Positions 31,854-37,936 of a DNA stretch of 43,566 nucleotides are shown piece by piece (positions within the stretch are counted from its first letter, which is position 1; each line of letters opens with the position of its first letter). The stretch is from a virus, in IMG/VR virus record IMGVR_UViG_3300046809_000182, positions 1 through 43,566 of that record; one strand, given 5' to 3'. Position numbers and translations under genes: made by a program. The notes under the pieces are model-generated. The model was not told the DNA's origin. It saw only the letters and a list, made by a program, of their open reading frames with translations, and searched no databases.

Positions 31854-32170
31854 TTGGCATCACGCGCCTCGATGGCGTCCGTGAAGTCAAGGTGACCGAT
31901 CTGAAGACTCAACTCAACGCAGTTAGGTGCCGCCGAGTTCCGGAAGGCAACAAGCCTGCCGCCCATCGTGGCGAAGTAACCGTTATCGCCCATATCCCGA
32001 ACAAGGTTCGAGATCACCTCATCAAGGCTCTCGTAGGTGGCGGGCCCCTTGAGGAGCGGCCACTGATTCAGTGCGTAGATGTAGGTGAGCTGATCAAGGA
32101 AGATGTCGAGGTTCCATGCTGCGTCTTCCGTCGTCAGCCCCTTCAGTGATGGAAACTTCTTCTGAGGCAA
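31850..32170 (-). CDS. Hypothetical protein, 106 aa
   Basis: TTG 32170 has AAGGAG four to five nt upstream. Helical N-terminal half (W-N-L-D-I-F-L-D-Q-L-T-Y-I-Y-A-L) and a beta C-terminal half. No family recognised. First gene after operator copy 5 and its hairpin. Confidence 0.66.
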   Translation of the reverse strand: MPQKKFPSLKGLTTEDAAWNLDIFLDQLTYIYALNQWPLLKGPATYESLDEVISNLVRDMGDNGYFATMGGRLVAFRNSAAPNCVELSLQIGHLDFTDAIEARDAK

Positions 32171-32184
32171 TGTGCTCCTTGTCC

Positions 32185-32210
32185 GGTGGCGGTCCCGGAG
32201 GACCGCCACC
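32185..32210 (-). terminator. Hairpin beside operator copy 5
   Basis: 11-bp stem (arms 32185-32195 and 32200-32210) with a 4-nt loop, 8 bp downstream of the operator on the leftward transcript. No U tract. Same operator-then-hairpin layout as at 3782-3823 and 35182-35222. Confidence 0.7.
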
Positions 32211-32217
32211 TTGCTTG

Positions 32218-32234
32218 TCTAGCGTTAAGTTTCG
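32218..32234 (-). promoter_or_regulatory. Operator copy 5 (degenerate)
   Basis: TCTAGCGTTAAGTTTCG, four mismatches to the 17-bp repeat but with the GCGTTAAG core intact. The -35-like hexamer would be TAGACA and no -10 is seen, so a stoperator role is more likely than a promoter. Confidence 0.55.
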
Positions 32235-32242
32235 CGTCATGG

Positions 32243-32887
32243 CTAAAGACCGAGCTTGCTCCTCAAGGCATCGGGCCCGTTCTGAAGTACGAAGCTGTTC
32301 ACGTCATGCCCTTGGGGCATCAGGATCGTTCGAGCCGCGCTCACGTGGCTCTCAATCTTGGCGGCAAGATCCTGGCCTTCCCCGGAGTCATCAGCGTCCG
32401 CCAGGACGAAGACCGTGTCATAGCCGCGGAAGCATCGAGCCCACCACTTTTGCCAGGCTTTCACCCCGGGGATTCCTACGGCAGGGATGCCGGCCTGATT
32501 GGCGGTGATGGCGTCCATCTCGCCCTCACAGATGGCGATGAATGGAGAATCGATGTCCAGAGCCGGAGTGTTGAACATCCTCCGGCCGATGCCGGCCGGC
32601 CACTGATACTTGTCGTTGTGGATGCCCTTGCAGTCTTCGTGACTGATGCACCGGAAGGAAGCGCCGGTTACTCCGGCGCGAGTCCGATACGGGATGACGA
32701 GCCGTCCCGAATACTGCTCATGACTCGGATAGGGGCTTGCGACTACGCCGATTTGAAAGGATCGAGCGCTGTCCTCGGACAGGCCCCGTTTCCTGAGATA
32801 GGCTACCGCGCCTTCGTGACTTGGCAGAGCCGCCGCGTAGTCCGCCGTTGCTGAACTGTAGAACTCGATCAGCGAACTCGACAGCAC
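32243..32887 (-). CDS. DNA primase, TOPRIM part, 214 aa
   Basis: Catalytic half of a DnaG-like primase. N-terminal helical region (E-G-A-V-A-Y-L-R-K-R-G-L-S) precedes the TOPRIM signature I-A-I-C-E-G-E-M-D-A-I (catalytic E) and V-L-A-D-A-D-D-S-G-E-G (D-x-D). The only start, GTG 32887, has a distant ribosome-binding site and lies inside the zinc-domain ORF in another frame. The two are either separate coupled genes or joined by frameshift. Confidence 0.85.
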   Translation of the reverse strand: MLSSSLIEFYSSATADYAAALPSHEGAVAYLRKRGLSEDSARSFQIGVVASPYPSHEQYSGRLVIPYRTRAGVTGASFRCISHEDCKGIHNDKYQWPAGIGRRMFNTPALDIDSPFIAICEGEMDAITANQAGIPAVGIPGVKAWQKWWARCFRGYDTVFVLADADDSGEGQDLAAKIESHVSAARTILMPQGHDVNSFVLQNGPDALRSKLGL

Positions 32888-33122
32888 TAGGGAAATCGCA
32901 CTTCTCCTCCCTCATGATGATGGCCCATGAGTCGCCGGAGGCGTCACAAGCGAAGCACTGGAAGTAGTTCACTTCGAGGCTGATGGATGCTGATGCATTG
33001 CGCTCCCCGTGGAATGGGCACCGCATCTTCTGCCATCCGAACTCTCTTGCCGGCACTTCCGCATCCGGGTAGTAGTGCCTGATTACATCGAGGATCGGCG
33101 GCTTAGTCGGCGACTCGCTCAA
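32718..33122 (-). CDS. DNA primase, zinc-binding (CHC2) part, about 134 aa
   Basis: N-terminal half of the primase. It has V-I-R-H-Y-Y-P-D-A, then C-P-F-H-G-E and F-Q-C-F-A-C-D, a C-x2-H...C-x2-C zinc ribbon that recognises template. It keeps primase character to about F-P-S-A-V-E-F-A-D-R-V-L, after which the residues look random (Arg/Gly/Ser-rich), while the other frame takes up the primase pattern. TTG 33122 is an uncertain start; a longer frame reaches 33188. Confidence 0.78.
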   Translation of the reverse strand: MSESPTKPPILDVIRHYYPDAEVPAREFGWQKMRCPFHGERNASASISLEVNYFQCFACDASGDSWAIIMREEKCDFPSAVEFADRVLQFSNGGLRGGSAKSRRRGSLSQETGPVRGQRSILSNRRSRKPLSES

Positions 33123-33528
33123 CTTCCTGATGCCACCCGCTGTTGACGCCATCGGGGAACTCGACGCGGTAAGGCGCGTCATCGCCATCTTCGAACCGCT
33201 CGATTGCGATCAGCACTCCAGTCAAGCCGATATAGTCTCGGAGCCAGCTCCTTGTGACCCGAACGTGCTCCCCAACCTTGAGGGGTGCATCACTCTTCGC
33301 GGGCTTGGGATCCTCGTAAGTCACAATTCCGGATCCGAGAGCCATGAAGGTGTGCTTTTCCACCCCAGCGCAGTCAAGCGCTTCCCCGATCTTGTCCAGA
33401 TGTTCCCGCGCGCCAACACCGTTCACGTGGCGGTAGACAAGATCGAAGAGTGCCGATGCTTCCTCACTGCTCAGAGCAAGGGTGAATGTCTCAGTCTTTA
33501 CAATCTTCTTCTCTGCGCTAGCCATCAT
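33103..33528 (-). CDS. Hypothetical protein, 141 aa
   Basis: ATG 33528 (or 33525) follows GAGGGGAG and overlaps the preceding stop. The helical N-terminal two thirds (E-E-A-S-A-L-F-D-L-V-Y-R-H-V) precede a C-terminal V-G-E-H-V-R-V-T-R-S-W...G-L-T-G-V-L-I barrel-like segment. Adjacent to primase. No family recognised. Confidence 0.68.
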   Translation of the reverse strand: MMASAEKKIVKTETFTLALSSEEASALFDLVYRHVNGVGAREHLDKIGEALDCAGVEKHTFMALGSGIVTYEDPKPAKSDAPLKVGEHVRVTRSWLRDYIGLTGVLIAIERFEDGDDAPYRVEFPDGVNSGWHQEVERVAD

Positions 33529-33956
33529 GTGCTCCCCTCGGTTGCGTCCTGGTAGTACCTGAGCCCGATGTGAATCTGAGCCGGCGGCTCATCGAGATAG
33601 TCAGCCGCTGATCTCAGGACTTCCGGCCGGTCTCTAGCGGCCGTCAGTAGCCTCTCATTGCACATCCGGCAGAGAAGACCTCTGACAAGGTTCGTCTTGT
33701 GGTCATGGTCCACGGAGAGCCTGTATCGCCGCGTACCGCGGCAGATGGCGCACTTGCCGCCTTGAGCGGCTAGAAGCTTCTCGTACTCTCCGAGCCCGAG
33801 CCCGTATGTGCTCATGACCCTGTTTTCGTGCCTGGCGCGGCTTCTGCCAGCCTTGCGGCACGTGGTGCATGTCTTTCCCCTAGGGCCTGAGAAGAAGCGC
33901 TCAGCGCGGTTCTTGAGGCACTTCTGGCAGGGGCGGTATCCGGCCTTAGCCGGCAT
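33525..33956 (-). CDS. Recombination endonuclease VII-like (HNH) nuclease, 143 aa
   Basis: Y-G-L-G-L-G-E-Y-E-K-L-L-A-A-Q-G-G-K-C-A-I-C, V-D-H-D-H-K-T and V-R-G-L-L-C-R-M-C-N form the typical endonuclease VII zinc/His-Me module. An extra N-terminal zinc finger has C-Q-K-C and C-T-T-C. Homologues resolve branched DNA; here it may act in late replication or packaging. ATG 33956 is 10 nt inside the upstream gene. Confidence 0.9.
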   Translation of the reverse strand: MPAKAGYRPCQKCLKNRAERFFSGPRGKTCTTCRKAGRSRARHENRVMSTYGLGLGEYEKLLAAQGGKCAICRGTRRYRLSVDHDHKTNLVRGLLCRMCNERLLTAARDRPEVLRSAADYLDEPPAQIHIGLRYYQDATEGST

Positions 33957-34212
33957 CGATCCCGTGACGCTTCAACTCCGCCTTGTACTGCGCGGCACCA
34001 TTCTTCATGGCTCGATGCATGGCTACAAGGAAGGCAACCCGGAGGTTGTGATCGTCGTCCGGGTGCCGTCGGGCAAATCCGGAGCAAGCTGTCTGCCACC
34101 GGCCTTCGTCATCCTGTGCCAGAATCCGCACCCGGGTAGTAGTGCCGTCGGTGACAGTCTCGAAGCGAGCATCGAACGTCTCGCTCTGAAGGTTCTTGTT
34201 CAGGTTCCTCAC
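33946..34212 (-). CDS. Hypothetical protein, 88 aa
   Basis: GTG 34212 overlaps the upstream stop (GTGA) and follows GGGAAGGGG. Contains R-F-E-T-V-T-D-G-T-T-T-R-V-R-I-L-A and H-P-D-D-D-H-N-L-R-V-A-F. Polar, no membrane segment. Function unknown. Confidence 0.65.
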   Translation of the reverse strand: MRNLNKNLQSETFDARFETVTDGTTTRVRILAQDDEGRWQTACSGFARRHPDDDHNLRVAFLVAMHRAMKNGAAQYKAELKRHGIDAG

Positions 34213-34346
34213 TTCGTCCACCCCTTCCCGCGCTTCTTCGAGGCCTGAGCCTTCGCACGCTTGCCAGCTCGGTTGTTCGGGTAGCTCGGCTTTGCCGGCT
34301 TCGTGAGCCGAGAAAGAGCCTCGGTCATCCAAATCTGATAGTCCAA
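34209..34346 (-). CDS. Small basic protein, 45 aa
   Basis: TTG 34346 is chosen for AAGGAG at 8-nt spacing. C-terminal half is strongly basic (N-R-A-G-K-R-A-K-A-Q-A-S-K-K-R-G-K-G), suggesting nucleic-acid binding. Lies directly after the helicase-like gene. No family recognised. Confidence 0.6.
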   Translation of the reverse strand: MDYQIWMTEALSRLTKPAKPSYPNNRAGKRAKAQASKKRGKGWTK

Positions 34347-34359
34347 GTGAAGTGCTCCT

Positions 34360-35160
34360 TCAGCCTGTGAGCGCCATGCGCTCAGGTCGATACGTGAGAT
34401 AGATCGGATTCCGTGCGGCGTTGTCAGACTTCCCACCGCGGTTCTTCACGGCGTTGACGCCGATGATCTGGAATCCTTCAGCGGCGCCTTCCGGCGTCGC
34501 ATTGTGCAGGGTGAGAACGGCTTCCGGGACTCGTCCGATCTGGCCTCGAAGGCCGGAGAGGGGAACCGGAATGTTTCCGTCGTTGTACGGCCCCTGCACA
34601 TGATGCAGGGCAATGATTGCCGCGGAAGTCTCTCGGGCGAGATCATGCAAGTAGTCGCATGCCGCCTCAAGCGCCGCAGTGTCCGAGGCTCCTCCCCCGA
34701 AATCAAGGTTGGAGATGTTGTCCATGACGATGAGGTTGGGCCACTTGCCGTACGTCATTGCGTAGGCCTTCAGCTCTTCGTCAACGTCATCGGGGCTCGG
34801 AGACGCCTTGAAGTCATACCGGATGTAGCTGGATTCCGAAAGCTTCGCGTCGATGGTCTTCGTCATGCCGTTCAAGACGGCATTCTCGATGTCCTCCGTC
34901 CGCCAGCCGGTCAGCATGGCTGCCGCCCTCTTGTACATCTCCCACTGATCGGAGTCAGCAGAGAAGTAGAAGCACGGGAGCATGCATCGAGTTGCGATGG
35001 TCTGGCTTAGGACCGACTTCCCGATGCCGGGAGCGGCAGAGATCAGTGTTAGCTGTCCTTGCCGGATGAAGAAGCCGGCCTCTTCGAGGCCTTGGAAGAC
35101 CGTCGGAAGAGGAGCGCCGGCATTGCCGCGCTGATTCTTTGCCTGAACGAGAGTCTGAAT
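34360..35160 (-). CDS. DnaB-like replicative helicase / RecA-fold ATPase, about 266 aa
   Basis: Hexameric helicase-type ATPase lacking an N-terminal primase-interaction domain. Walker A is S-A-A-P-G-I-G-K-S; Walker B is L-I-V-M-D-N; later I-I-A-L-H-H-V-Q-G-P and a G-Q-I-G-R arginine-finger region follow. The best ribosome-binding site (AAGGAGG) sits 5 nt before an ATT codon at 35160. The only canonical start upstream, GTG 35202, is inside a hairpin without such a site. Between the ssDNA-binding candidate and primase, it fits a phage replisome. Confidence 0.82.
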   Translation of the reverse strand: MQTLVQAKNQRGNAGAPLPTVFQGLEEAGFFIRQGQLTLISAAPGIGKSVLSQTIATRCMLPCFYFSADSDQWEMYKRAAAMLTGWRTEDIENAVLNGMTKTIDAKLSESSYIRYDFKASPSPDDVDEELKAYAMTYGKWPNLIVMDNISNLDFGGGASDTAALEAACDYLHDLARETSAAIIALHHVQGPYNDGNIPVPLSGLRGQIGRVPEAVLTLHNATPEGAAEGFQIIGVNAVKNRGGKSDNAARNPIYLTYRPERMALTG

Positions 35161-35181
35161 GCTTCCCTCCTTCCCCTCAAG

Positions 35182-35203
35182 GGTGGGGCCCGAAGGCCCC
35201 ACC
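35182..35203 (-). terminator. Hairpin downstream of operator copy 6
   Basis: 9-bp stem GGTGGGGCC (35182-35190) / GGCCCCACC (35195-35203) around a cgaa loop (ttcg on the transcript). It lies 2 bp from the operator and just before the helicase gene. No U tract. Confidence 0.7.
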
Positions 35204-35205
35204 TG

Positions 35206-35222
35206 TCAAGCGTTAAGCATGA
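35206..35222 (-). promoter_or_regulatory. Operator copy 6 (one mismatch)
   Basis: TCAAGCGTTAAGCATGA, one mismatch to the perfect repeat. TTGACA is present but the 17-bp position downstream falls in a hairpin with no -10. Probable roadblock between the ssDNA-binding candidate and helicase genes. Confidence 0.7.
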
Positions 35223-35237
35223 GGGCAAAAAAAGAGG

Positions 35238-35774
35238 TTACTTCACCCATTCCGGCTTGCACTGACCGGAGCCCTGAGGCGCCGGGCAAGCCCACATCTT
35301 GTAGGGGCCGTTCTTGCTGGTGCCCTCTCGCCACACTCGGGAGCCGTGCGGGCAGGTAGGCGCGGCACCCATCCCGCCAGTCTGCGGCGGAGCCGCCTGA
35401 GGCTGCTGCTGAGTCCACGGCATCGCTCCCATGGGCTGACCCTGCGGAGCCTGGTAGGCCGGCTGAGAGGGCGCCTGAGGCGCGTAACCCGCGGTCGGAT
35501 TCTGCGGCTGGTAAGCGTTCTGAGGCGGAGTCACAGGAGCCGCCTGAGAGGCCTCCGAGGGCAGTCCAGCACCCGCCAGGAAGCCGGCTCGGAAGTCCGT
35601 CAGACTCTTGCCGATCTGAGCGCCCTGAAGGGCGACATCATGAGTCAGGTTGGCAAGCTCATTGCCGTTGGAGCCTCGGACAGTGAGCATCGGAGCGCCG
35701 GGAACCTCGGGGATCTTGAAGTTGATGCTGAGAGGAGACTCCGGGAGCGGAGAGACGCCATAGGGAGTAGTCAA
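35238..35774 (-). CDS. Pro/Gln-rich protein with C-terminal zinc motif, 178 aa (possible ssDNA-binding protein)
   Basis: Residues 1-~75 are folded (I-N-F-K-I-P-E-V-P-G-A-P-M-L-T-V-R). Residues ~78-138 are a low-complexity Pro/Gln/Ala linker. The C-terminus has C-P-H-G-S, W-A-C-P and Q-C-K-P-E-W, a probable zinc finger. TTG 35774 follows AAGGAG. Lying between a Cas4-like exonuclease and the helicase, it may be an ssDNA-binding or recombination-mediator protein. This is inferred from context. Confidence 0.72.
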   Translation of the reverse strand: MTTPYGVSPLPESPLSINFKIPEVPGAPMLTVRGSNGNELANLTHDVALQGAQIGKSLTDFRAGFLAGAGLPSEASQAAPVTPPQNAYQPQNPTAGYAPQAPSQPAYQAPQGQPMGAMPWTQQQPQAAPPQTGGMGAAPTCPHGSRVWREGTSKNGPYKMWACPAPQGSGQCKPEWVK

Positions 35775-35776
35775 GT

Positions 35777-36595
35777 TCAGTTCTCCTTACGAGAGTTGGG
35801 AATGTACTCGGTCCCGCCAACGGCGGTACACCACTGAGCCACGCCGCAGAGATTGCGGCACTTGTCGCTTGGATTGGGAACGTAGATGCCGGCGTTCTGC
35901 CCGGCGTCCATCGCTGCGAACCACGCTCCAACACGCTCCCGCGTGTAGGGACCGAGGTCAGTCGGTGAGTCCGGCTTCCCCTTCTTTGCTAGCCAGAAGT
36001 CGCCCCATCCTGCCCGGATGCCGAACTCGGCTTCGATGGCAAGGTCATAGGTGGCTAGCTGCAAGGGGCTGTTATAGCTCGATCCGGTCTTCAGATCCCG
36101 GACTACCAGTCGGCCATCCTTCGTGATGATGACCTGGTCGATGTAGACGATAACACGGACGCCTGACAGCTCGAAAGTGATTTTCAGCTCGATGGCAAGC
36201 CGCCCATCAGGGGCGGTCCAGATCGTTTCTCCGGAAGTCTTCACGTACTCCAGATAGGAGAGTACCTGAGCCTTGCCTTCTTCGTATCGGGTCTCAATGT
36301 CCGTCTCCGGTTTCCGCCGGCCGCCGGTCATCCAAACCTTGAGATCAGGCTCCTTCTCATAGTCGGCCATGATGCCGACTCCCCAAGCTGCCTCGAACTC
36401 GGCTATGCACTGGTCCGGCGTGAGGGTACGGCCGGACTTCTCGAAGGCCTCGACAGCCGCGTGAAAGGCTGTCCCGTGAGTGAACCATGCGGCTGGCCTT
36501 CGAGGAACCTTGACGATCCTCTCAAGCCGGTAAGCCTCTCCGCAACTAGCCCACGATTTTAGTTGAGAAAAAGAACGCAGGCGCGATCCTGGCAA
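35777..36595 (-). CDS. Cas4/RecB-family PD-(D/E)XK exonuclease, 272 aa
   Basis: Motifs: G-T-A-F-H-A-A-V-E (RecB H), Y-I-D-Q-V-I-I (catalytic D), then V-V-R-D-L-K-T-G (D-x-K) and Q-L-A-T-Y-D (QxxxY). Cysteines at the N-terminus (W-A-S-C-G) and C-terminus (K-C-R-N-L-C, W-C) match the four-Cys iron-sulphur set of Cas4-like exonucleases. There is no CRISPR array nearby, so it serves phage recombination or replication. TTG 36595 follows GGAGAGGAG and overlaps the upstream gene by 50 nt. Confidence 0.9.
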   Translation of the reverse strand: MPGSRLRSFSQLKSWASCGEAYRLERIVKVPRRPAAWFTHGTAFHAAVEAFEKSGRTLTPDQCIAEFEAAWGVGIMADYEKEPDLKVWMTGGRRKPETDIETRYEEGKAQVLSYLEYVKTSGETIWTAPDGRLAIELKITFELSGVRVIVYIDQVIITKDGRLVVRDLKTGSSYNSPLQLATYDLAIEAEFGIRAGWGDFWLAKKGKPDSPTDLGPYTRERVGAWFAAMDAGQNAGIYVPNPSDKCRNLCGVAQWCTAVGGTEYIPNSRKEN

Positions 36596-36941
36596 GCGCT
36601 ACTCCTCTCCTGAAGGAAATGAAGGTGTGAAGCCACACGGTGTGTGCTTCGTTCTTGAAGTCCACGGGAACCCGCGGACACTGAGCAGTGGACACGTAGC
36701 CAGCCGTCTCCGGCATCAGACGCATCATGGCTGCGGTTGCGTCAAGGTCGGTGTGCTCACTTGTCCGCATCATGTACTCGTCCGCTTGCGTGTGGTGGAC
36801 AACCACCAGGACCCCGTAAGGGACATCTGCATAGAGCTCTTGCAGCCCCGTCATGGGCCCCAGATCGAGCAACGACGGTTCGCTGTCCGCCCGCACTGCG
36901 GTCAAGCCGTTCACCCCACCCATCCTCTTTGACCGGTGCAT
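36546..36941 (-). CDS. Hypothetical protein, 131 aa
   Basis: First gene after the operator-promoter at 36993-37036. It contains V-L-V-V-V-H-H-T-Q-A-D-E-Y-M-M and a second half with V-W-L-H-T-F-I-S-F. The start is uncertain (GTG 36944, ATG 36941 or ATG 36923). The 3' 50 nt overlap the exonuclease gene. No family recognised. Confidence 0.62.
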   Translation of the reverse strand: MHRSKRMGGVNGLTAVRADSEPSLLDLGPMTGLQELYADVPYGVLVVVHHTQADEYMMRTSEHTDLDATAAMMRLMPETAGYVSTAQCPRVPVDFKNEAHTVWLHTFISFRRGVALARIAPAFFFSTKIVG

Positions 36942-36992
36942 CACATCTCGCTCACATCCGGAGCGGTACCGGTCGGATCCTGTGTGACGACG

Positions 36993-37036
36993 ATCATACT
37001 CATGCGCACCGACACGCTGTCAAGCGTTAAACAACA
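36993..37036 (-). promoter_or_regulatory. Promoter with operator half-copy 7
   Basis: TCAAGCGTTAA plus a diverged right arm at 37020-37036. Minus strand: -35 TTGACA (37018-37023), 19-bp spacer, -10 TATGAT (36993-36998). It drives 36546-36941 and the genes beyond it, and lies just downstream of the repressor gene and the long hairpin. Confidence 0.65.
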
Positions 37037-37116
37037 GTCGACAAAGAAACCGCAGAGAGGCTGACCACACCCCATGTGGTCGCCTCTCCAAGTCACTGAT
37101 ATGCGGTTTTGTCGAC
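37037..37116. repeat. 80-bp near-palindrome (long hairpin) after the repressor gene
   Basis: Outer arms GTCGACAAA-ga-AACCGCA (37037-37054) and TGCGGTTTTGTCGAC (37102-37116). Nested inner arms GAGAGGC-tg-ACCACA (37055-37069) and TGTGGT-c-GCCTCTC (37075-37088). Unpaired: a 5-nt loop and 13 nt at 37089-37101. It is not preceded or followed by a U tract. It may be a terminator, structured RNA or recombination/protein-binding site. Confidence 0.8.
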
Positions 37117-37125
37117 CTTCGGGAC

Positions 37126-37608
37126 CTAGTGATCCCCCTTGGGCAGGGAGAGCCTTGCCCGCTGGCCCTCGGTCGGTGGTTCAGCCCCCGCCGGCCACCT
37201 GATCATCAGGTCTCCGTCCGCGGGCACCCTTGGCACGTACTGAAACGGCGGATCAGCCTCGGGGCTGTAGGTCAGAACGCTCCCCAGCGCCCTAAGGCGG
37301 TTGTGCCAGTTGTCGAGGCGCCTTTGGGCAGCCTCGGTCAGTTCGATACCTGATGCATGCCTGACGTGTGACCGTAGCCGTACGGCAGCGTCTAGCGGCA
37401 TATGGGCGCGTTCGATCTTCCAAGGGATGATGCTCTGGTAATCCACCGGAGCATTCCCGCCGAAAGGCCTACCCATATTCGTGAAACGCTGAGATACGGC
37501 TGATTTGGACACCTTGTGACGGGCAGCGATTTCTTCGAGCGAAAGCCCTTCAAAATCTCTTTCCCGCAGCAAGACATAGTCGTCAGGCAAAACGCGCGGT
37601 GCTGGCAT
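37126..37608 (-). CDS. Probable immunity repressor, HTH protein, 160 aa
   Basis: An HTH is visible at residues ~22-46 (G-L-S-L-E-E-I-A-A-R-H-K-V-S-K-S-A-V-S-Q-R). The C-terminal half contains a helical segment and Pro-rich tail. ATG 37608 has GAAGGG upstream; a longer frame from 37686 begins inside the promoter. It is next to the integrase, flanked by operator copies 7 and 8, and the only suitable DNA-binding protein linked to the repeats. It therefore probably binds the 12 operators and autoregulates. This role is inferred; the size is close to cluster A phage repressors. Confidence 0.72.
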   Translation of the reverse strand: MPAPRVLPDDYVLLRERDFEGLSLEEIAARHKVSKSAVSQRFTNMGRPFGGNAPVDYQSIIPWKIERAHMPLDAAVRLRSHVRHASGIELTEAAQRRLDNWHNRLRALGSVLTYSPEADPPFQYVPRVPADGDLMIRWPAGAEPPTEGQRARLSLPKGDH

Positions 37609-37662
37609 GTGTCTCGACCCTTCATCACTAGCCGGCGGTCCATGGCGATGTGCCTGTTGCCA

Positions 37663-37704
37663 AGGTATGGGCAAGCGGAAGGGCATGTCAAGCGTTAACG
37701 ATCG
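37663..37704 (-). promoter_or_regulatory. Repressor promoter with operator half-copy 8
   Basis: TCAAGCGTTAA plus a diverged arm at 37688-37704. Minus strand -35 TTGACA (37686-37691), 17-bp spacer, -10 ATACCT (37663-37668). Repressor binding here would give autoregulation. Confidence 0.62.
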
Positions 37705-37936
37705 CTGACGCGCCGATGACTTGAAGTCACTCTATAAGCACGTTCGAACATTCATTCGGTTATTCGCATCGTCGCATAAGGATGCGGCCATGACCTGGTG
37801 TAATCGCTTGATCTCTCCTGGTGATGCCTAAGTGAAGGGCCGGCGGCGTATGTCATGCCAATGTGAAGAGAGCCTTAAACCGGCCACGGATGGCCAGATC
37901 CAGCCCATGAGCCGCCCGAAGGCGGCTTCGAGGGCA
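37705..37936. other. Gap between repressor promoter and integrase 3' end
   Basis: About 230 bp with no gene. It holds a GTTCGAAC palindrome, repeated ATTC elements, an imperfect GCATC/GATGC repeat, and hairpin AGCCGCC (37910-37916) / GGCGGCT (37921-37927), which probably terminates the integrase transcript. It is a candidate location for attP. Confidence 0.5.

Noticed and set aside
35777-36595. Cas4-like gene as a sign of CRISPR-Cas
   Set aside because: No repeats-and-spacers array and no other cas genes; such exonucleases are common phage recombination proteins.
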